Source of the DNA: Methanosphaera sp964399835
GTDB lineage: Archaea > Methanobacteriota > Methanobacteria > Methanobacteriales > Methanobacteriaceae
Reading direction: 5' to 3'
Length of the DNA: 64,000 bases
Assembly: GCA_964399835.1 (NCBI GenBank)
Contig: CAYNSJ010000001.1
Location: forward strand, 44,879-108,878
Under the pieces are notes generated by a model. The model ran no database searches, was not told the DNA's origin, and saw only the letters and a list, made by a program, of their open reading frames with translations. This document shows, one piece after another, positions 53,397 through 62,183 of the stretch. Within the stretch, counting starts at the first letter, position 1. Each line of letters begins with the position of its first letter. The position numbers and the translations under genes are program-made.

Positions 53397-55394
53397 ATGT
53401 TTAGGCCAGCAAAAATGCAAAAATTAAGCATAGTAACCTTGAATAAATACACTAAACCAACTATAGATGTCCTTCACGAAAGAGGAGATATTCAAATTGA
53501 TGATATTTCTGAAATTATCGATGAAGTAGAAGACTATAATAATTTAGATGTATCTAAACAAGATCCTATAGCTAGCAGAATATCATCATTATCAATGAAA
53601 TGTGGTAGTATAATTGACACATTAAAATCTGCTGAGCAGAATCAAAGTAAAGTGGATGTTATTAAAGGATTTTTTAGTCCAAAAGCGATTGAAGCTAAAG
53701 AAGTTGAATACAAAGATTCAACCGAATTAGCAGATAAAGCGGAAGAACTTATTAATAAAGTTGATAACGTATTAAGTCCAATCGAAAGTCGTATAAATGA
53801 GATTGGCTCAGAAAAAACAAAATATAATGATTCTTTAAATGTAGCTACACAACTTAAATCATTTGATATTGACTTTGCAAAATTACAGCAAACAAAATAT
53901 ACAAATGTAATATGTGGTAGATTACCATCTGATAACTTAAAAGAAGCAGAAACTAAAATTGATGAAGTAACTGATCAAGTTGAAGTCATTAAAGGTAAAC
54001 CTTCTGGAGATTCAGATACCGAAGTAACACCTATTGTAATAGTATGTGCAGCAGGATTTGAAGAAGAAATTTCTGGTGTATTAAGACGTCTTGAATTAGA
54101 AAAATTAGATGTATCAGGATTAAAAGGTAAACCTGATGACATTATCAAAGCGTCTAAAGATAAAATTAAAGAATTAGATAAAGAAAAAGAACAATGCATA
54201 AATGATATTAATCAAGTAGGTCAACGTTCAAAAGAAAGACTACTTGTATACGATGAAGCTTTAGAAGTTGAAAAAGAAAGAACTGAAATTTATGCATCAT
54301 TTGGTGAAACAAAAAATACTAAAACATTTAAGGCTTGGGTACCTAAAGAAAAAGTTGAAGAAACAATTTCTATTATAGAAGAAACTACTGATGGTAACAG
54401 TGTTATTGAAGTAGCAGATCCTACAGAAGATGAAATTGATAACAACAAAGTACCTGTAAAACAGCAAAACCCTGGTTTTGCAAAACCTTATGAATTTTTA
54501 GTTGGTATGTATTCAACACCAAACTACAAAGATATAGATCCAACAATCATTGTAGCATTAGTATTCCCCTTCTTCTTCGGTTATTGTTTAACTGATGCAG
54601 GATATGGTGTAATATTAGCTATATTAGGATTCTTACTATATCGAGGAATTGGAAAATATAATAAAACATTCAAATCATTTGGAGTTATCATGTTAAGTTG
54701 TGGTCTTTGGACTGTAATACTGGGTATGGTGACTGGTGGTTTGATAGGTGACTTTATACCTAGATTTATATATGGTAACACAAATGCAGCAATGCCTACG
54801 GTAATACCGGATATTAACGCATTTGTACATCCAGAAAATATCTTAATAATAGCACTTATCATAGGTTTAATACACTTAAACATCGGTTTCTTATTCGGAA
54901 TAATTGATAATTACAAACGTGGAAATTACAAAGAAATATGTTCAAGTCAATTATGTTGGGTTCTTATTGAGGTATCAATAATAGCATATGTATTAACACA
55001 TTCAATAATTGTATTTGGAGTCATATTTGTTATAGCATTAGGTATCCTTGTTTATGGTGCAGGTGTAATGGGAGTAATGGATATATTCGGTTTCCTTGGA
55101 GACGTTTTATCTTACTCAAGATTATTAGCATTATGTCTATCCACAGGTGGTATAGCTATGACAGCAAACTTACTAGGTCAATTAGTATCTGGATTCCCTT
55201 ATATAGGAATTATACTAGGTATTATTGTATTCTTAGGAGTTCATACATTTAACATTGCATTCCAGTCAATGGGTGCATTCATACATTCTTTACGTTTACA
55301 GTACGTAGAATTCTTTGGTCAATTCTATACTGGTGAAAGTAAAGCATTTGAGCCATTTAAAGCAATTAGAAAATATACTAAAAGTCGGAGGTAA
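53397..55394 (+). CDS. atpI: A-type ATP synthase subunit I (a-subunit)
   Basis: The 665-residue protein has a soluble N-terminal half with two long coiled coils (to about 365) and a C-terminal half of seven to eight membrane helices starting near PTIIVALVFPFFFGYCLTDA. The last helices hold FQSMGAFIHSLRLQYVEFF, with the conserved arginine that faces the rotor and opens the ion path. It is the stator of the ion channel. The ATG at 53397 is used because AAGGG lies six bases ahead of it, whereas the ATG at 53391 touches that site. Confidence 0.93.
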   Translation: MFRPAKMQKLSIVTLNKYTKPTIDVLHERGDIQIDDISEIIDEVEDYNNLDVSKQDPIASRISSLSMKCGSIIDTLKSAEQNQSKVDVIKGFFSPKAIEAKEVEYKDSTELADKAEELINKVDNVLSPIESRINEIGSEKTKYNDSLNVATQLKSFDIDFAKLQQTKYTNVICGRLPSDNLKEAETKIDEVTDQVEVIKGKPSGDSDTEVTPIVIVCAAGFEEEISGVLRRLELEKLDVSGLKGKPDDIIKASKDKIKELDKEKEQCINDINQVGQRSKERLLVYDEALEVEKERTEIYASFGETKNTKTFKAWVPKEKVEETISIIEETTDGNSVIEVADPTEDEIDNNKVPVKQQNPGFAKPYEFLVGMYSTPNYKDIDPTIIVALVFPFFFGYCLTDAGYGVILAILGFLLYRGIGKYNKTFKSFGVIMLSCGLWTVILGMVTGGLIGDFIPRFIYGNTNAAMPTVIPDINAFVHPENILIIALIIGLIHLNIGFLFGIIDNYKRGNYKEICSSQLCWVLIEVSIIAYVLTHSIIVFGVIFVIALGILVYGAGVMGVMDIFGFLGDVLSYSRLLALCLSTGGIAMTANLLGQLVSGFPYIGIILGIIVFLGVHTFNIAFQSMGAFIHSLRLQYVEFFGQFYTGESKAFEPFKAIRKYTKSRR

Positions 55395-55400
55395 AATAAA

Positions 55401-55883
55401 ATGGCAGCAACATTAGCATTAGGTTCAGCCTTAGCTGCAATTGGTGCAGGAGTAGCAGTTGGTTTCGCAGCATTAGGTTCAGGTATCGGTCAGGGTATAG
55501 CATCATCAGCAGCTGTAGGTGCAGTAGCTGAGGATTCAAGTATGTTCGCTCAAGGTTTAGTATTTACAGCTATTCCTGAGACACAGGCTATATACGGTTT
55601 CCTTATCGCTATCTTATTATTAGTATTCTCAGGTATTATGGGAGGATCTCCATTAGGAGTAACAGCAGGTTTAGTAGCAATAGGTGCAGGAGCATCCGTT
55701 GGTTTCGGTGGTCTCGGTTCCGGTATGGGACAGGGTATCGCATCTTCAGCAGCAGTTGGTGCAGTTGTAGAAGAACCAAGTATGTTTGCACAAGGTTTAG
55801 TATTTACAGCTATTCCTGAAACTCAGGCTATCTACGGTTTCCTTATAGCTATCTTATTATTAGTATTCGGTGGAATACTCTAA
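55401..55883 (+). CDS. atpK: A-type ATP synthase proteolipid subunit K (duplicated c subunit)
   Basis: The 160-residue protein is two fused hairpins, each with two membrane helices. The halves repeat at exactly 80 residues: Q31 and E60-T61 in the first, Q111 and E140-T141 in the second, within GQGIASSAAVGAV and FTAIPETQAIYG. Each half keeps its ion-binding glutamate, so one chain carries two sites. Q in the first helix and ET in the second resemble sodium-binding rings of methanogens, though this is inference. The DNA of the two halves is also very alike. GGAGGTAAAATAAA precedes the ATG. Confidence 0.94.
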   Translation: MAATLALGSALAAIGAGVAVGFAALGSGIGQGIASSAAVGAVAEDSSMFAQGLVFTAIPETQAIYGFLIAILLLVFSGIMGGSPLGVTAGLVAIGAGASVGFGGLGSGMGQGIASSAAVGAVVEEPSMFAQGLVFTAIPETQAIYGFLIAILLLVFGGIL

Positions 55884-55899
55884 GTAAAGAAATACGACG

Positions 55900-55927
55900 A
55901 AAGGCTTATATATAAAAAAGCCTTTTT
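55900..55927 (+). terminator. Hairpin between atpK and atpE, attenuator or processing site
   Basis: AAAGGCTT at 55900-55907 pairs perfectly with AAGCCTTT at 55918-55925 around a ten-base loop, and T residues follow. It begins 17 bases after the atpK stop and 47 before the rest of the operon resumes. It looks like a partial terminator or an RNA stabiliser that raises the proteolipid message over later genes. Confidence 0.6.
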
Positions 55928-55953
55928 GAACATTATTTTTTGGAGGAAAATAG

Positions 55954-56577
55954 ATGAGCGTTGGAACGGATAAAATTACGTCAAACATTTTATCAGATGC
56001 TCAAGAAAAATCTGATGATATTCTTTCTAAAGCTAAAGCAGACTGTGAAGCTATCGCAACAGATGGTGACAAAACTGCTGAAGTGGAGAAAGCAAAAATA
56101 TTAGAAGCAGCAGAAAAACAAGCTGATATGAAATATCAACAAATAATTTCTGAAGCAAAAGTTAATGCTAGAAGAAAAGAACTAGAATCTCGTGAAGAGT
56201 TAATAGAAAAATCTTTCAGAATAGCATCAGATAATATTGAAAAACAAGCATCTGAAAATTCCACAGATTATGTGGCATCTCTTAAAACTATGATTAAAGA
56301 TGCTTCTCTACAAATTGGTGGAGGAAATCTTGAATTATTACTCAGAGCAGATGATGTAGATAATGCAAAATCAATGATTGATGAAATAGCTAAACAAGTT
56401 ACTAGTGAATCAGGTATTGATACATCTTTTGTCATCGGTGAACCAGTTGATATAATTGGTGGAGTAGTAGTAAAAACAGTTGATGGAGAAGTAGAAGTTA
56501 AAAATACTATTGAAGCTCGTATGCTTCGATTTAGAAAACAGCTAAGATCAGAGGTTGCTAAAAAACTATTTAGGTAG
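55954..56577 (+). CDS. atpE: A-type ATP synthase subunit E
   Basis: The 207-residue protein has a long charged N-terminal helix (to about 100, with ILSDAQEKSDDILSKAKADC) and a folded C-terminal domain with NLELLLRADD, GEPVDIIGGVVVKTVDGEVEV and NTIEARMLRFRKQLR. It pairs with subunit H in the peripheral stalk and binds subunit B. Strong TGGAGGAAAAT precedes the ATG. It is the first gene after the hairpin and the start of the soluble-sector genes. Confidence 0.93.
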   Translation: MSVGTDKITSNILSDAQEKSDDILSKAKADCEAIATDGDKTAEVEKAKILEAAEKQADMKYQQIISEAKVNARRKELESREELIEKSFRIASDNIEKQASENSTDYVASLKTMIKDASLQIGGGNLELLLRADDVDNAKSMIDEIAKQVTSESGIDTSFVIGEPVDIIGGVVVKTVDGEVEVKNTIEARMLRFRKQLRSEVAKKLFR

Positions 56578-56596
56578 TTGATGGAGGAGAATTTAT

Positions 56597-57754
56597 ATGG
56601 CAGACAGCATAATGGGATTAATTTCATCCTTAGGATTCTCTTCTCCTGAAGCATTCATTGCATTAATGTTTATGGTACTTGCTGTGATAGGAGCAATAGT
56701 AGTAGTAGTAACAATCAGACCTTTATTAGAGTATTATCCATATACTTATCCTAACGCAAGGATAAGAGCTAGAATAGGTAAATTATACAATGATAAACAA
56801 ATAACAGAGTTAACAGAATCTGATAATCTTGAAGAAATGAAAAATTATTTAAGAGGTTCTAAAGATTACTCTAAATTTGTTGATAAATATCCTATAGAAA
56901 AAGCATTAGATGCTAACCTTGCAGAATCATATGATTTATTAGCAAAAGTTAGTCCTGATAGTTTAAAACCAACATTTGAAATGATGTTAGCAAAATGGGA
57001 TATTAAAAATATCAAAAGTGTATTAATTGCTAAAGAAGCAAAACTCAATGAAGAAGAAACAGAAAATCTTTTAGTACCATATGGTGAATTAAAAGATAAT
57101 CATGATAAATTAGTAGATTCCAGTAGTGTACAAGAATTGATTGTAAACTTAGAAGGAACACCATATGCAAAAATACTAGAAGATGCAATGCCTGATTTCA
57201 AAGAGAATGGAACATTAGTAACTCTAGAATCAGCTCTAGATAAATACTACTATGACAGAATATTAACAAAATCCTCTAGTGAAGAAGACGATAACACTAG
57301 AATGTTACATAATTATATAGGATCAAAAGTTGACATAGCAAATCTTAAAATTATTTTAAGAGCAAAAGTTGACGGACTTGATTATAATGATATACATAAA
57401 TATGTAATAGACAGTGGATATCAACTTCGAGAATGGAAATTAAAAGAATTAATGGAAGCTGAAGACATCAATGGTGTATTAAGTGGTATAGAAGGTACTG
57501 AATATGGTAAAATAGTATCAGAACATATCCCAGAATTTAACCAAACAAATTCAATAGCACCTTTTGAAAAAGCTTTAGATGAGTACGAAAGAGACTTAGC
57601 AAATAATATCTTTAGAAAAAAACCATTCGGTATAGGTCCAATAATAGGATTTATAAATAAAAAAGAGACAGAAATTAAAAATCTCAAAGTTATTGCTAGA
57701 AGTAAACGCGGTTCTAGAATTCCTAGTTCCGAAGTTAAGGAGATGTTATTATGA
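56597..57754 (+). CDS. atpC: A-type ATP synthase subunit C
   Basis: The 385-residue, mostly helical protein matches V-type subunit d/C, the funnel that links the central stalk to the c ring. Visible are ARIRARIGKLYNDKQITEL near 54-72, and three repeated units with LEKALD/FEKALDEY and NLKIILRAK/NLKVIARSK. A hydrophobic N-terminus (AFIALMFMVLAVIGAIVVVV) is longer than in many relatives and could be a membrane helix. It follows atpE by 19 bases and overlaps atpF by four bases (ATGA). Confidence 0.92.
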   Translation: MADSIMGLISSLGFSSPEAFIALMFMVLAVIGAIVVVVTIRPLLEYYPYTYPNARIRARIGKLYNDKQITELTESDNLEEMKNYLRGSKDYSKFVDKYPIEKALDANLAESYDLLAKVSPDSLKPTFEMMLAKWDIKNIKSVLIAKEAKLNEEETENLLVPYGELKDNHDKLVDSSSVQELIVNLEGTPYAKILEDAMPDFKENGTLVTLESALDKYYYDRILTKSSSEEDDNTRMLHNYIGSKVDIANLKIILRAKVDGLDYNDIHKYVIDSGYQLREWKLKELMEAEDINGVLSGIEGTEYGKIVSEHIPEFNQTNSIAPFEKALDEYERDLANNIFRKKPFGIGPIIGFINKKETEIKNLKVIARSKRGSRIPSSEVKEMLL

Positions 57755-58086
57755 GCGATGATAATAAAAAATCTGATATAGCAATAATGGCAGATCCAGA
57801 TACTGTTACTGGATTTATGTTAGGTGGAATAAAAAGTGGTTTCCCTGTACACAATACAGAAGAAGCACAGAAAACATTAAAACAATTAGTAGATGATGAA
57901 TATTCTATCATCATTACTACTGAAAAAATTGGGGATGAACTTAGAGCAGATATTACAAAATATACTGGTTCTAAAGCATTACCAATGATAATAGAAGTAC
58001 CAGATAAGTCAGGTTCACATGAACGAGAATCTGACCCAATGAATGAGCTTATCAAAAGAGTTATTGGGGTTGAGATGGTAAAATGA
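57751..58086 (+). CDS. atpF: A-type ATP synthase subunit F
   Basis: The 111-residue protein has the CheY-like subunit F fold: IAIMADPDTVTGFMLGG near 10-26, YSIIITTEKIGDELR near 53-67 and LPMIIEVPDKSG. It sits with subunit D in the central stalk and moderates ATP hydrolysis. Its start overlaps the end of atpC and its stop overlaps the start of atpA, each by ATGA, so the three are translationally coupled. Length is typical. Confidence 0.94.
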   Translation: MSDDNKKSDIAIMADPDTVTGFMLGGIKSGFPVHNTEEAQKTLKQLVDDEYSIIITTEKIGDELRADITKYTGSKALPMIIEVPDKSGSHERESDPMNELIKRVIGVEMVK

Positions 58087-59840
58087 TCACAGGAAAAATT
58101 ATTAAAATTGCAGGTCCAGTTATTGTCGGTGGAGACATGAAAGGTACCCAAATGCACGAAATGGTTCGTGTGGGTGAACTCGGACTCATAGGTGAAATTA
58201 TTGAACTTGAAGGCGACACAGCTACTATTCAGGTTTACGAAGAAACTGCTGGTATTAAACCAGGAGAAAAAATAGAAAGTACTGGTGGTCCACTCTCAGT
58301 AGAATTAGGTCCAGGTATACTAAAATCAATCTATGATGGAATTCAAAGACCATTAGATGAAATTAAAAGTTTATCAGGAGATTACTTACCTAGAGGAGTA
58401 GACGTACCAGCACTAGATAAAGAAAAAGAATGGACTTTTGTACCTAAAGTTGAAACTGGTGCAGAAGTATCAGGTGGAGATATTTTAGGAACAGTAGATG
58501 AAACATCTTCTATTGTACATAAAGTTATGGTACCACCAACTATTAGTGGAACAGTAAAATCCATAGTAAGTCAAGGAAAATACACTGTAGTCGATGATAT
58601 TGCAGAAATAGATACTGGTAGCAGTGTAGAAAAAGTACAAATGATGCAAATTTGGCCAGTCCGAGTAGGAAGACCATATGAGAAAAAACTTGACCCGGAT
58701 ATACCATTAATTACAGGACAAAGAGCACAAGATACCTTTTTCTGTTTAGCAAAAGGTGGAACAGCAGCAATGCCTGGTCCTTTCGGTTCAGGAAAAACTG
58801 TTACTCAGCAACAATTAGCTAAATGGGCAGATGCAGATATAGTTGTATATATCGGATGTGGAGAACGTGGAAACGAGATGACAGAGGTACTTACTGAGTT
58901 CCCTGAACTTGAAGATCCAAAATCTGGAAATCCATTAATGGATAGGACCGTTCTTATTGCAAACACATCAAACATGCCGGTAGCAGCTAGGGAAGCTTGT
59001 GTATATACAGGAATTACAATCGCAGAATACTTCAGAGATATGGGTTACGATGTAGCTCTTATGGCAGATAGTACCTCAAGATGGGCAGAAGCTATGAGGG
59101 AGATTTCTGGACGTCTAGAAGAGATGCCTGGTGAAGAAGGTTATCCAGCATACTTAGCATCTAGATTAGCTCAGTTCTATGAACGTGCAGGAAGGATTAT
59201 CACAGTAGGTAGTCACAAAGCTGAATCATCTGTAACAGTAGTTGGAGCAGTATCACCTCCTGGAGGAGATTTATCTGAACCTGTAACTCAGAACACTTTA
59301 CGTATTGCAAAAGTATTTTGGGCATTAGATTCATCACTTGCAGACAGACGTCATTTCCCATCTATCGATTGGTTACAAAGTTATTCACTTTATGTGGATA
59401 GTATTACCAGTTGGTGGAATACAGAAATTGGTGCTGACTGGAGGGATTTAAGAAATGAAGCAATGGCTATCCTACAGAAAGAATCTGAATTAGAAGAGAT
59501 TGTACAATTAGTAGGTCCAGATGCTTTACCTGATAAAGATCGTGTAACACTCGAAGCATCACGTATGTTAAGAGAAGATTTCCTACAACAAAACGCATTT
59601 GATGACACAGATACATACTGTTCACCAAGTAAACAATATAACATGCTAAAAACAATTTTATTATATAATACAACCGCACAAGCAACATTAGCTGAAGGTG
59701 CAGAAGTTAATAAACTTGTAAACTTAGATGTTAGAGTTGAATTAGGAAGAATGAAATACATCCCTGAAAGTGAATTCGATGAAAGAATTGCAAAAATCAG
59801 AGACGATATTACTAAACAATGTGGAGAGGCAGCACAATGA
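58083..59840 (+). CDS. atpA: A-type ATP synthase catalytic subunit A
   Basis: The 585-residue protein has the P-loop GPFGSGKT at 232-239, a bulge (non-homologous) region near 115-190, the catalytic GCGERGNEMTEVL near 259-271, and LMADSTSRWAEAMREISGRL. The full length, with no intein insertion, matches the canonical subunit. It forms the catalytic heads with subunit B and makes ATP from the ion gradient. Start and stop both overlap neighbours by four bases. Codon choice is more regular than in flanking accessory genes, as for a highly expressed protein. Confidence 0.97.
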   Translation: MITGKIIKIAGPVIVGGDMKGTQMHEMVRVGELGLIGEIIELEGDTATIQVYEETAGIKPGEKIESTGGPLSVELGPGILKSIYDGIQRPLDEIKSLSGDYLPRGVDVPALDKEKEWTFVPKVETGAEVSGGDILGTVDETSSIVHKVMVPPTISGTVKSIVSQGKYTVVDDIAEIDTGSSVEKVQMMQIWPVRVGRPYEKKLDPDIPLITGQRAQDTFFCLAKGGTAAMPGPFGSGKTVTQQQLAKWADADIVVYIGCGERGNEMTEVLTEFPELEDPKSGNPLMDRTVLIANTSNMPVAAREACVYTGITIAEYFRDMGYDVALMADSTSRWAEAMREISGRLEEMPGEEGYPAYLASRLAQFYERAGRIITVGSHKAESSVTVVGAVSPPGGDLSEPVTQNTLRIAKVFWALDSSLADRRHFPSIDWLQSYSLYVDSITSWWNTEIGADWRDLRNEAMAILQKESELEEIVQLVGPDALPDKDRVTLEASRMLREDFLQQNAFDDTDTYCSPSKQYNMLKTILLYNTTAQATLAEGAEVNKLVNLDVRVELGRMKYIPESEFDERIAKIRDDITKQCGEAAQ

Positions 59841-61252
59841 ATAATGTAGATATTAAAACTAGAGAATATACTACTGTAGCTGAAGTTTCAGGACCTCTAA
59901 TGGTTGTTGAAGGTGTCGAAGGTGTAGCATACAACGAGATTGTAGAAATTGAAACACCTAGTGGAGAAAACAGATCTGGACAGGTTCTAGAAGTTAAAGA
60001 TGACATTGCAGTTGTACAGATATTTGAAGGAACAAGTGATTTAAACACTGAATCAACAAAAGTACGATTTACTGGTGAAACAGCAAAAATTGGTTTATCA
60101 ACTGATATGCTTGGAAGAGTATTCAATGGTATAGGTAAACCTATAGATGGTGGACCAGAAATTATACCTGATCAAGAATTAGATATTAACGGTTCCCCAA
60201 TGAATCCATCTGCAAGGGAATTTCCAGCAGAATTTATTCAAACTGGTATTTCAACTATAGATGGAATGAACACTCTTGTACGTGGTCAGAAATTACCTAT
60301 CTTTTCAGGTTCTGGATTACCACACAACGATCTTGCAGCACAGATTGCAAGACAAGCAAAAGTAATTACTGAAGACAGTGAATTTGCTGTTATATTCGGT
60401 GCAATGGGTATTACTCACGAAGAATCAAACTTTTTCATGAACGAATTCGAACAGACTGGAGCATTAGAAAGAGTTACAGTATTCATGAACTTAGCAGACG
60501 ATCCTGCTATTGAAAGAATTTTAACTCCAAAAATGGCTTTAACAACTGCAGAATATCTTGCATTTGAAAAAGGAATGCACGTATTAGTAATTCTTACTGA
60601 TATTACTAACTACTGTGAAGCACTAAGGGAAATTTCATCAGCTCGTGGTGAAGTACCTGGACGTAGAGGTTACCCTGGATACATGTATACTGATTTATCT
60701 ACAATGTACGAACGTGCAGGACGTATACATGGTAAAGGTGGATCTATTACTCAGATGCCTATATTAGTTATGCCTCAGGATGATATTACTCACCCTATTC
60801 CTGATTTAACTGGATATATTACTGAAGGTCAGATCGTACTTAGCCGTGAATTAGAAAGAAAAGGTATTTATCCTCCTGTAGATGTACTTCCTTCATTATC
60901 TCGTTTAATGAGTGGGGGTATTGGTGGAGAACGTACTCGTGAAGATCACAGTGGTGTTTCAGATCAATTATATGCAGCTTATGCTGAAGGTCGTGACTTA
61001 CGTGACTTAACAGCTGTAGTTGGAGAAGAAGCATTAACCGATCGTGATAGAAAATTCTTAAAATTTGCTGATGAATTTGAAGATAAATTTATTAGACAAA
61101 GTAAAGATGAAGATAGATCAATTCAAGAAACTCTTGATCTTGGTTGGGAATTACTATCTATTTTACCTAAATCTGAACTTAAACGTGTTAAAGACGAATT
61201 TGTTGACAAATACTTACCAAGTAATGAAGAAGCAGTTGAAGATGAAGAATAA
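59837..61252 (+). CDS. atpB: A-type ATP synthase regulatory subunit B
   Basis: The 471-residue protein resembles subunit A but lacks the P-loop lysine: FSGSGLPHNDLAAQIARQ stands where the loop would be. YTTVAEVSGPLMVVEGVEG starts the beta barrel and RGYPGYMYTDLSTMYERAGR is the conserved core. It binds nucleotide without catalysis. The ATG at 59837 overlaps the atpA stop in ATGA, and GGAGAGGCAGC lies ahead of it; upstream codons in frame inside atpA are not needed. The tail is acidic (NEEAVEDEE). Confidence 0.97.
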   Translation: MNNVDIKTREYTTVAEVSGPLMVVEGVEGVAYNEIVEIETPSGENRSGQVLEVKDDIAVVQIFEGTSDLNTESTKVRFTGETAKIGLSTDMLGRVFNGIGKPIDGGPEIIPDQELDINGSPMNPSAREFPAEFIQTGISTIDGMNTLVRGQKLPIFSGSGLPHNDLAAQIARQAKVITEDSEFAVIFGAMGITHEESNFFMNEFEQTGALERVTVFMNLADDPAIERILTPKMALTTAEYLAFEKGMHVLVILTDITNYCEALREISSARGEVPGRRGYPGYMYTDLSTMYERAGRIHGKGGSITQMPILVMPQDDITHPIPDLTGYITEGQIVLSRELERKGIYPPVDVLPSLSRLMSGGIGGERTREDHSGVSDQLYAAYAEGRDLRDLTAVVGEEALTDRDRKFLKFADEFEDKFIRQSKDEDRSIQETLDLGWELLSILPKSELKRVKDEFVDKYLPSNEEAVEDEE

Positions 61253-61310
61253 TTTTTTATTCTTTAATTGTTTCTTGAATATTATAAGTATACAGCAAGG
61301 AGACTAGATA

Positions 61311-61970
61311 ATGGCAAATGAAAAAATAGAAGGAATTAACCCTACACGTATGGAACTTCTTGATTTAAAGCAAAGAGAAAAACTAGCTGTAAAAGGTCAC
61401 AGTCTTCTTAAAGAAAAAAGAAATGCTCTAATTATGGAGTTCTTTAATATTCTAGATCGTGTTAAAGGTTCAAGAGATGAAGTTGAAGCTAAATTACAAA
61501 TTGCTTATACTGAATTAAATAAAGCTCAAATAGACATGGGAGATATGGCAGTTAAGCGTGCAGCTTTATCTGTTCAAGAATCAGTTGATTTAGATATAAG
61601 TTCTAGAAGTGTAATGGGTGTTTCAGTCCCTGTTGTGAAAAGTAAAGCTAAGAAAAGTAATGTAATTAGTAGAGGTTACGGTTTTTCCGAAACTTCTGTT
61701 AACTTAGATATTGCTGCTAAAGAATTTGAAGAATCAATTAAACTAATTATTGAACTTGGTGAAATTGAAAAAACAATTGTTCTTTTAGCTAGTGAAGTTG
61801 AAGCAACAAAAAGAAGAGTAAATGCATTAGAACATGTAGTTGTTCCTCGTATTCAAAACACAGTTTCATTTATTGAAATGCGTTTAGAGGAAATGGAAAG
61901 GGAAAGCTTTGTAAGACTTAAAGTTATTAAAAAGTCAATGGAAGAAAACGAAGCTAAAGAGTCAGAATAA
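61311..61970 (+). CDS. atpD: A-type ATP synthase subunit D
   Basis: The 219-residue protein has the central-stalk pattern: NPTRMELLDLKQREKLAVKG (10-29) and HSLLKEKRNALIMEFF in the first long helix, and TKRRVNALEHVVVPRIQNTV with FIEMRLEEMERE in the last. It rotates inside the A3B3 head and connects to F and C. It follows atpB after 58 bases that include a T run, and AAGGAGAC precedes the ATG. A strong hairpin after the stop closes the operon. Confidence 0.95.
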   Translation: MANEKIEGINPTRMELLDLKQREKLAVKGHSLLKEKRNALIMEFFNILDRVKGSRDEVEAKLQIAYTELNKAQIDMGDMAVKRAALSVQESVDLDISSRSVMGVSVPVVKSKAKKSNVISRGYGFSETSVNLDIAAKEFEESIKLIIELGEIEKTIVLLASEVEATKRRVNALEHVVVPRIQNTVSFIEMRLEEMERESFVRLKVIKKSMEENEAKESE

Positions 61971-61980
61971 ATCTAATGCT

Positions 61981-62028
61981 GAAGAATAGATAAATCTCTG
62001 TAATAGAGATAATATTCTTCTTATTTTT
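61981..62028 (+). terminator. Two-part hairpin terminator of the ATP synthase operon
   Basis: The outer stem GAAGAATA (61981-61988) pairs with TATTCTTC (62013-62020), and an inner stem ATCTCT (61994-61999) pairs with AGAGAT (62005-62010). TTATTTTT follows. It begins ten bases after the atpD stop and is the strongest hairpin in the window. Confidence 0.7.
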
Positions 62029-62183
62029 AATCCCTTTTTGACAACCACTTTTTTTTATATAAATATTTTTTACTATTTTTTAAATTAATATTTTAATTAC
62101 AATAAATTAATTTTATTTTGATAAATATACTAGTTAATAACAAACTAATTATATTAATAATTTAGACAATAATTGAAGGGGGC

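Noticed and set aside
57735..58157. A 140-codon minus-strand frame across atpF
   Set aside because: It lies wholly opposite atpF and the start of atpA, both firmly identified, and shows no start signal.
61065..61307. An 80-codon plus-strand frame overlapping the atpB end
   Set aside because: It is an out-of-frame reading of atpB; the Leu/Asn/Lys-rich product is typical of shifted AT-rich codons.
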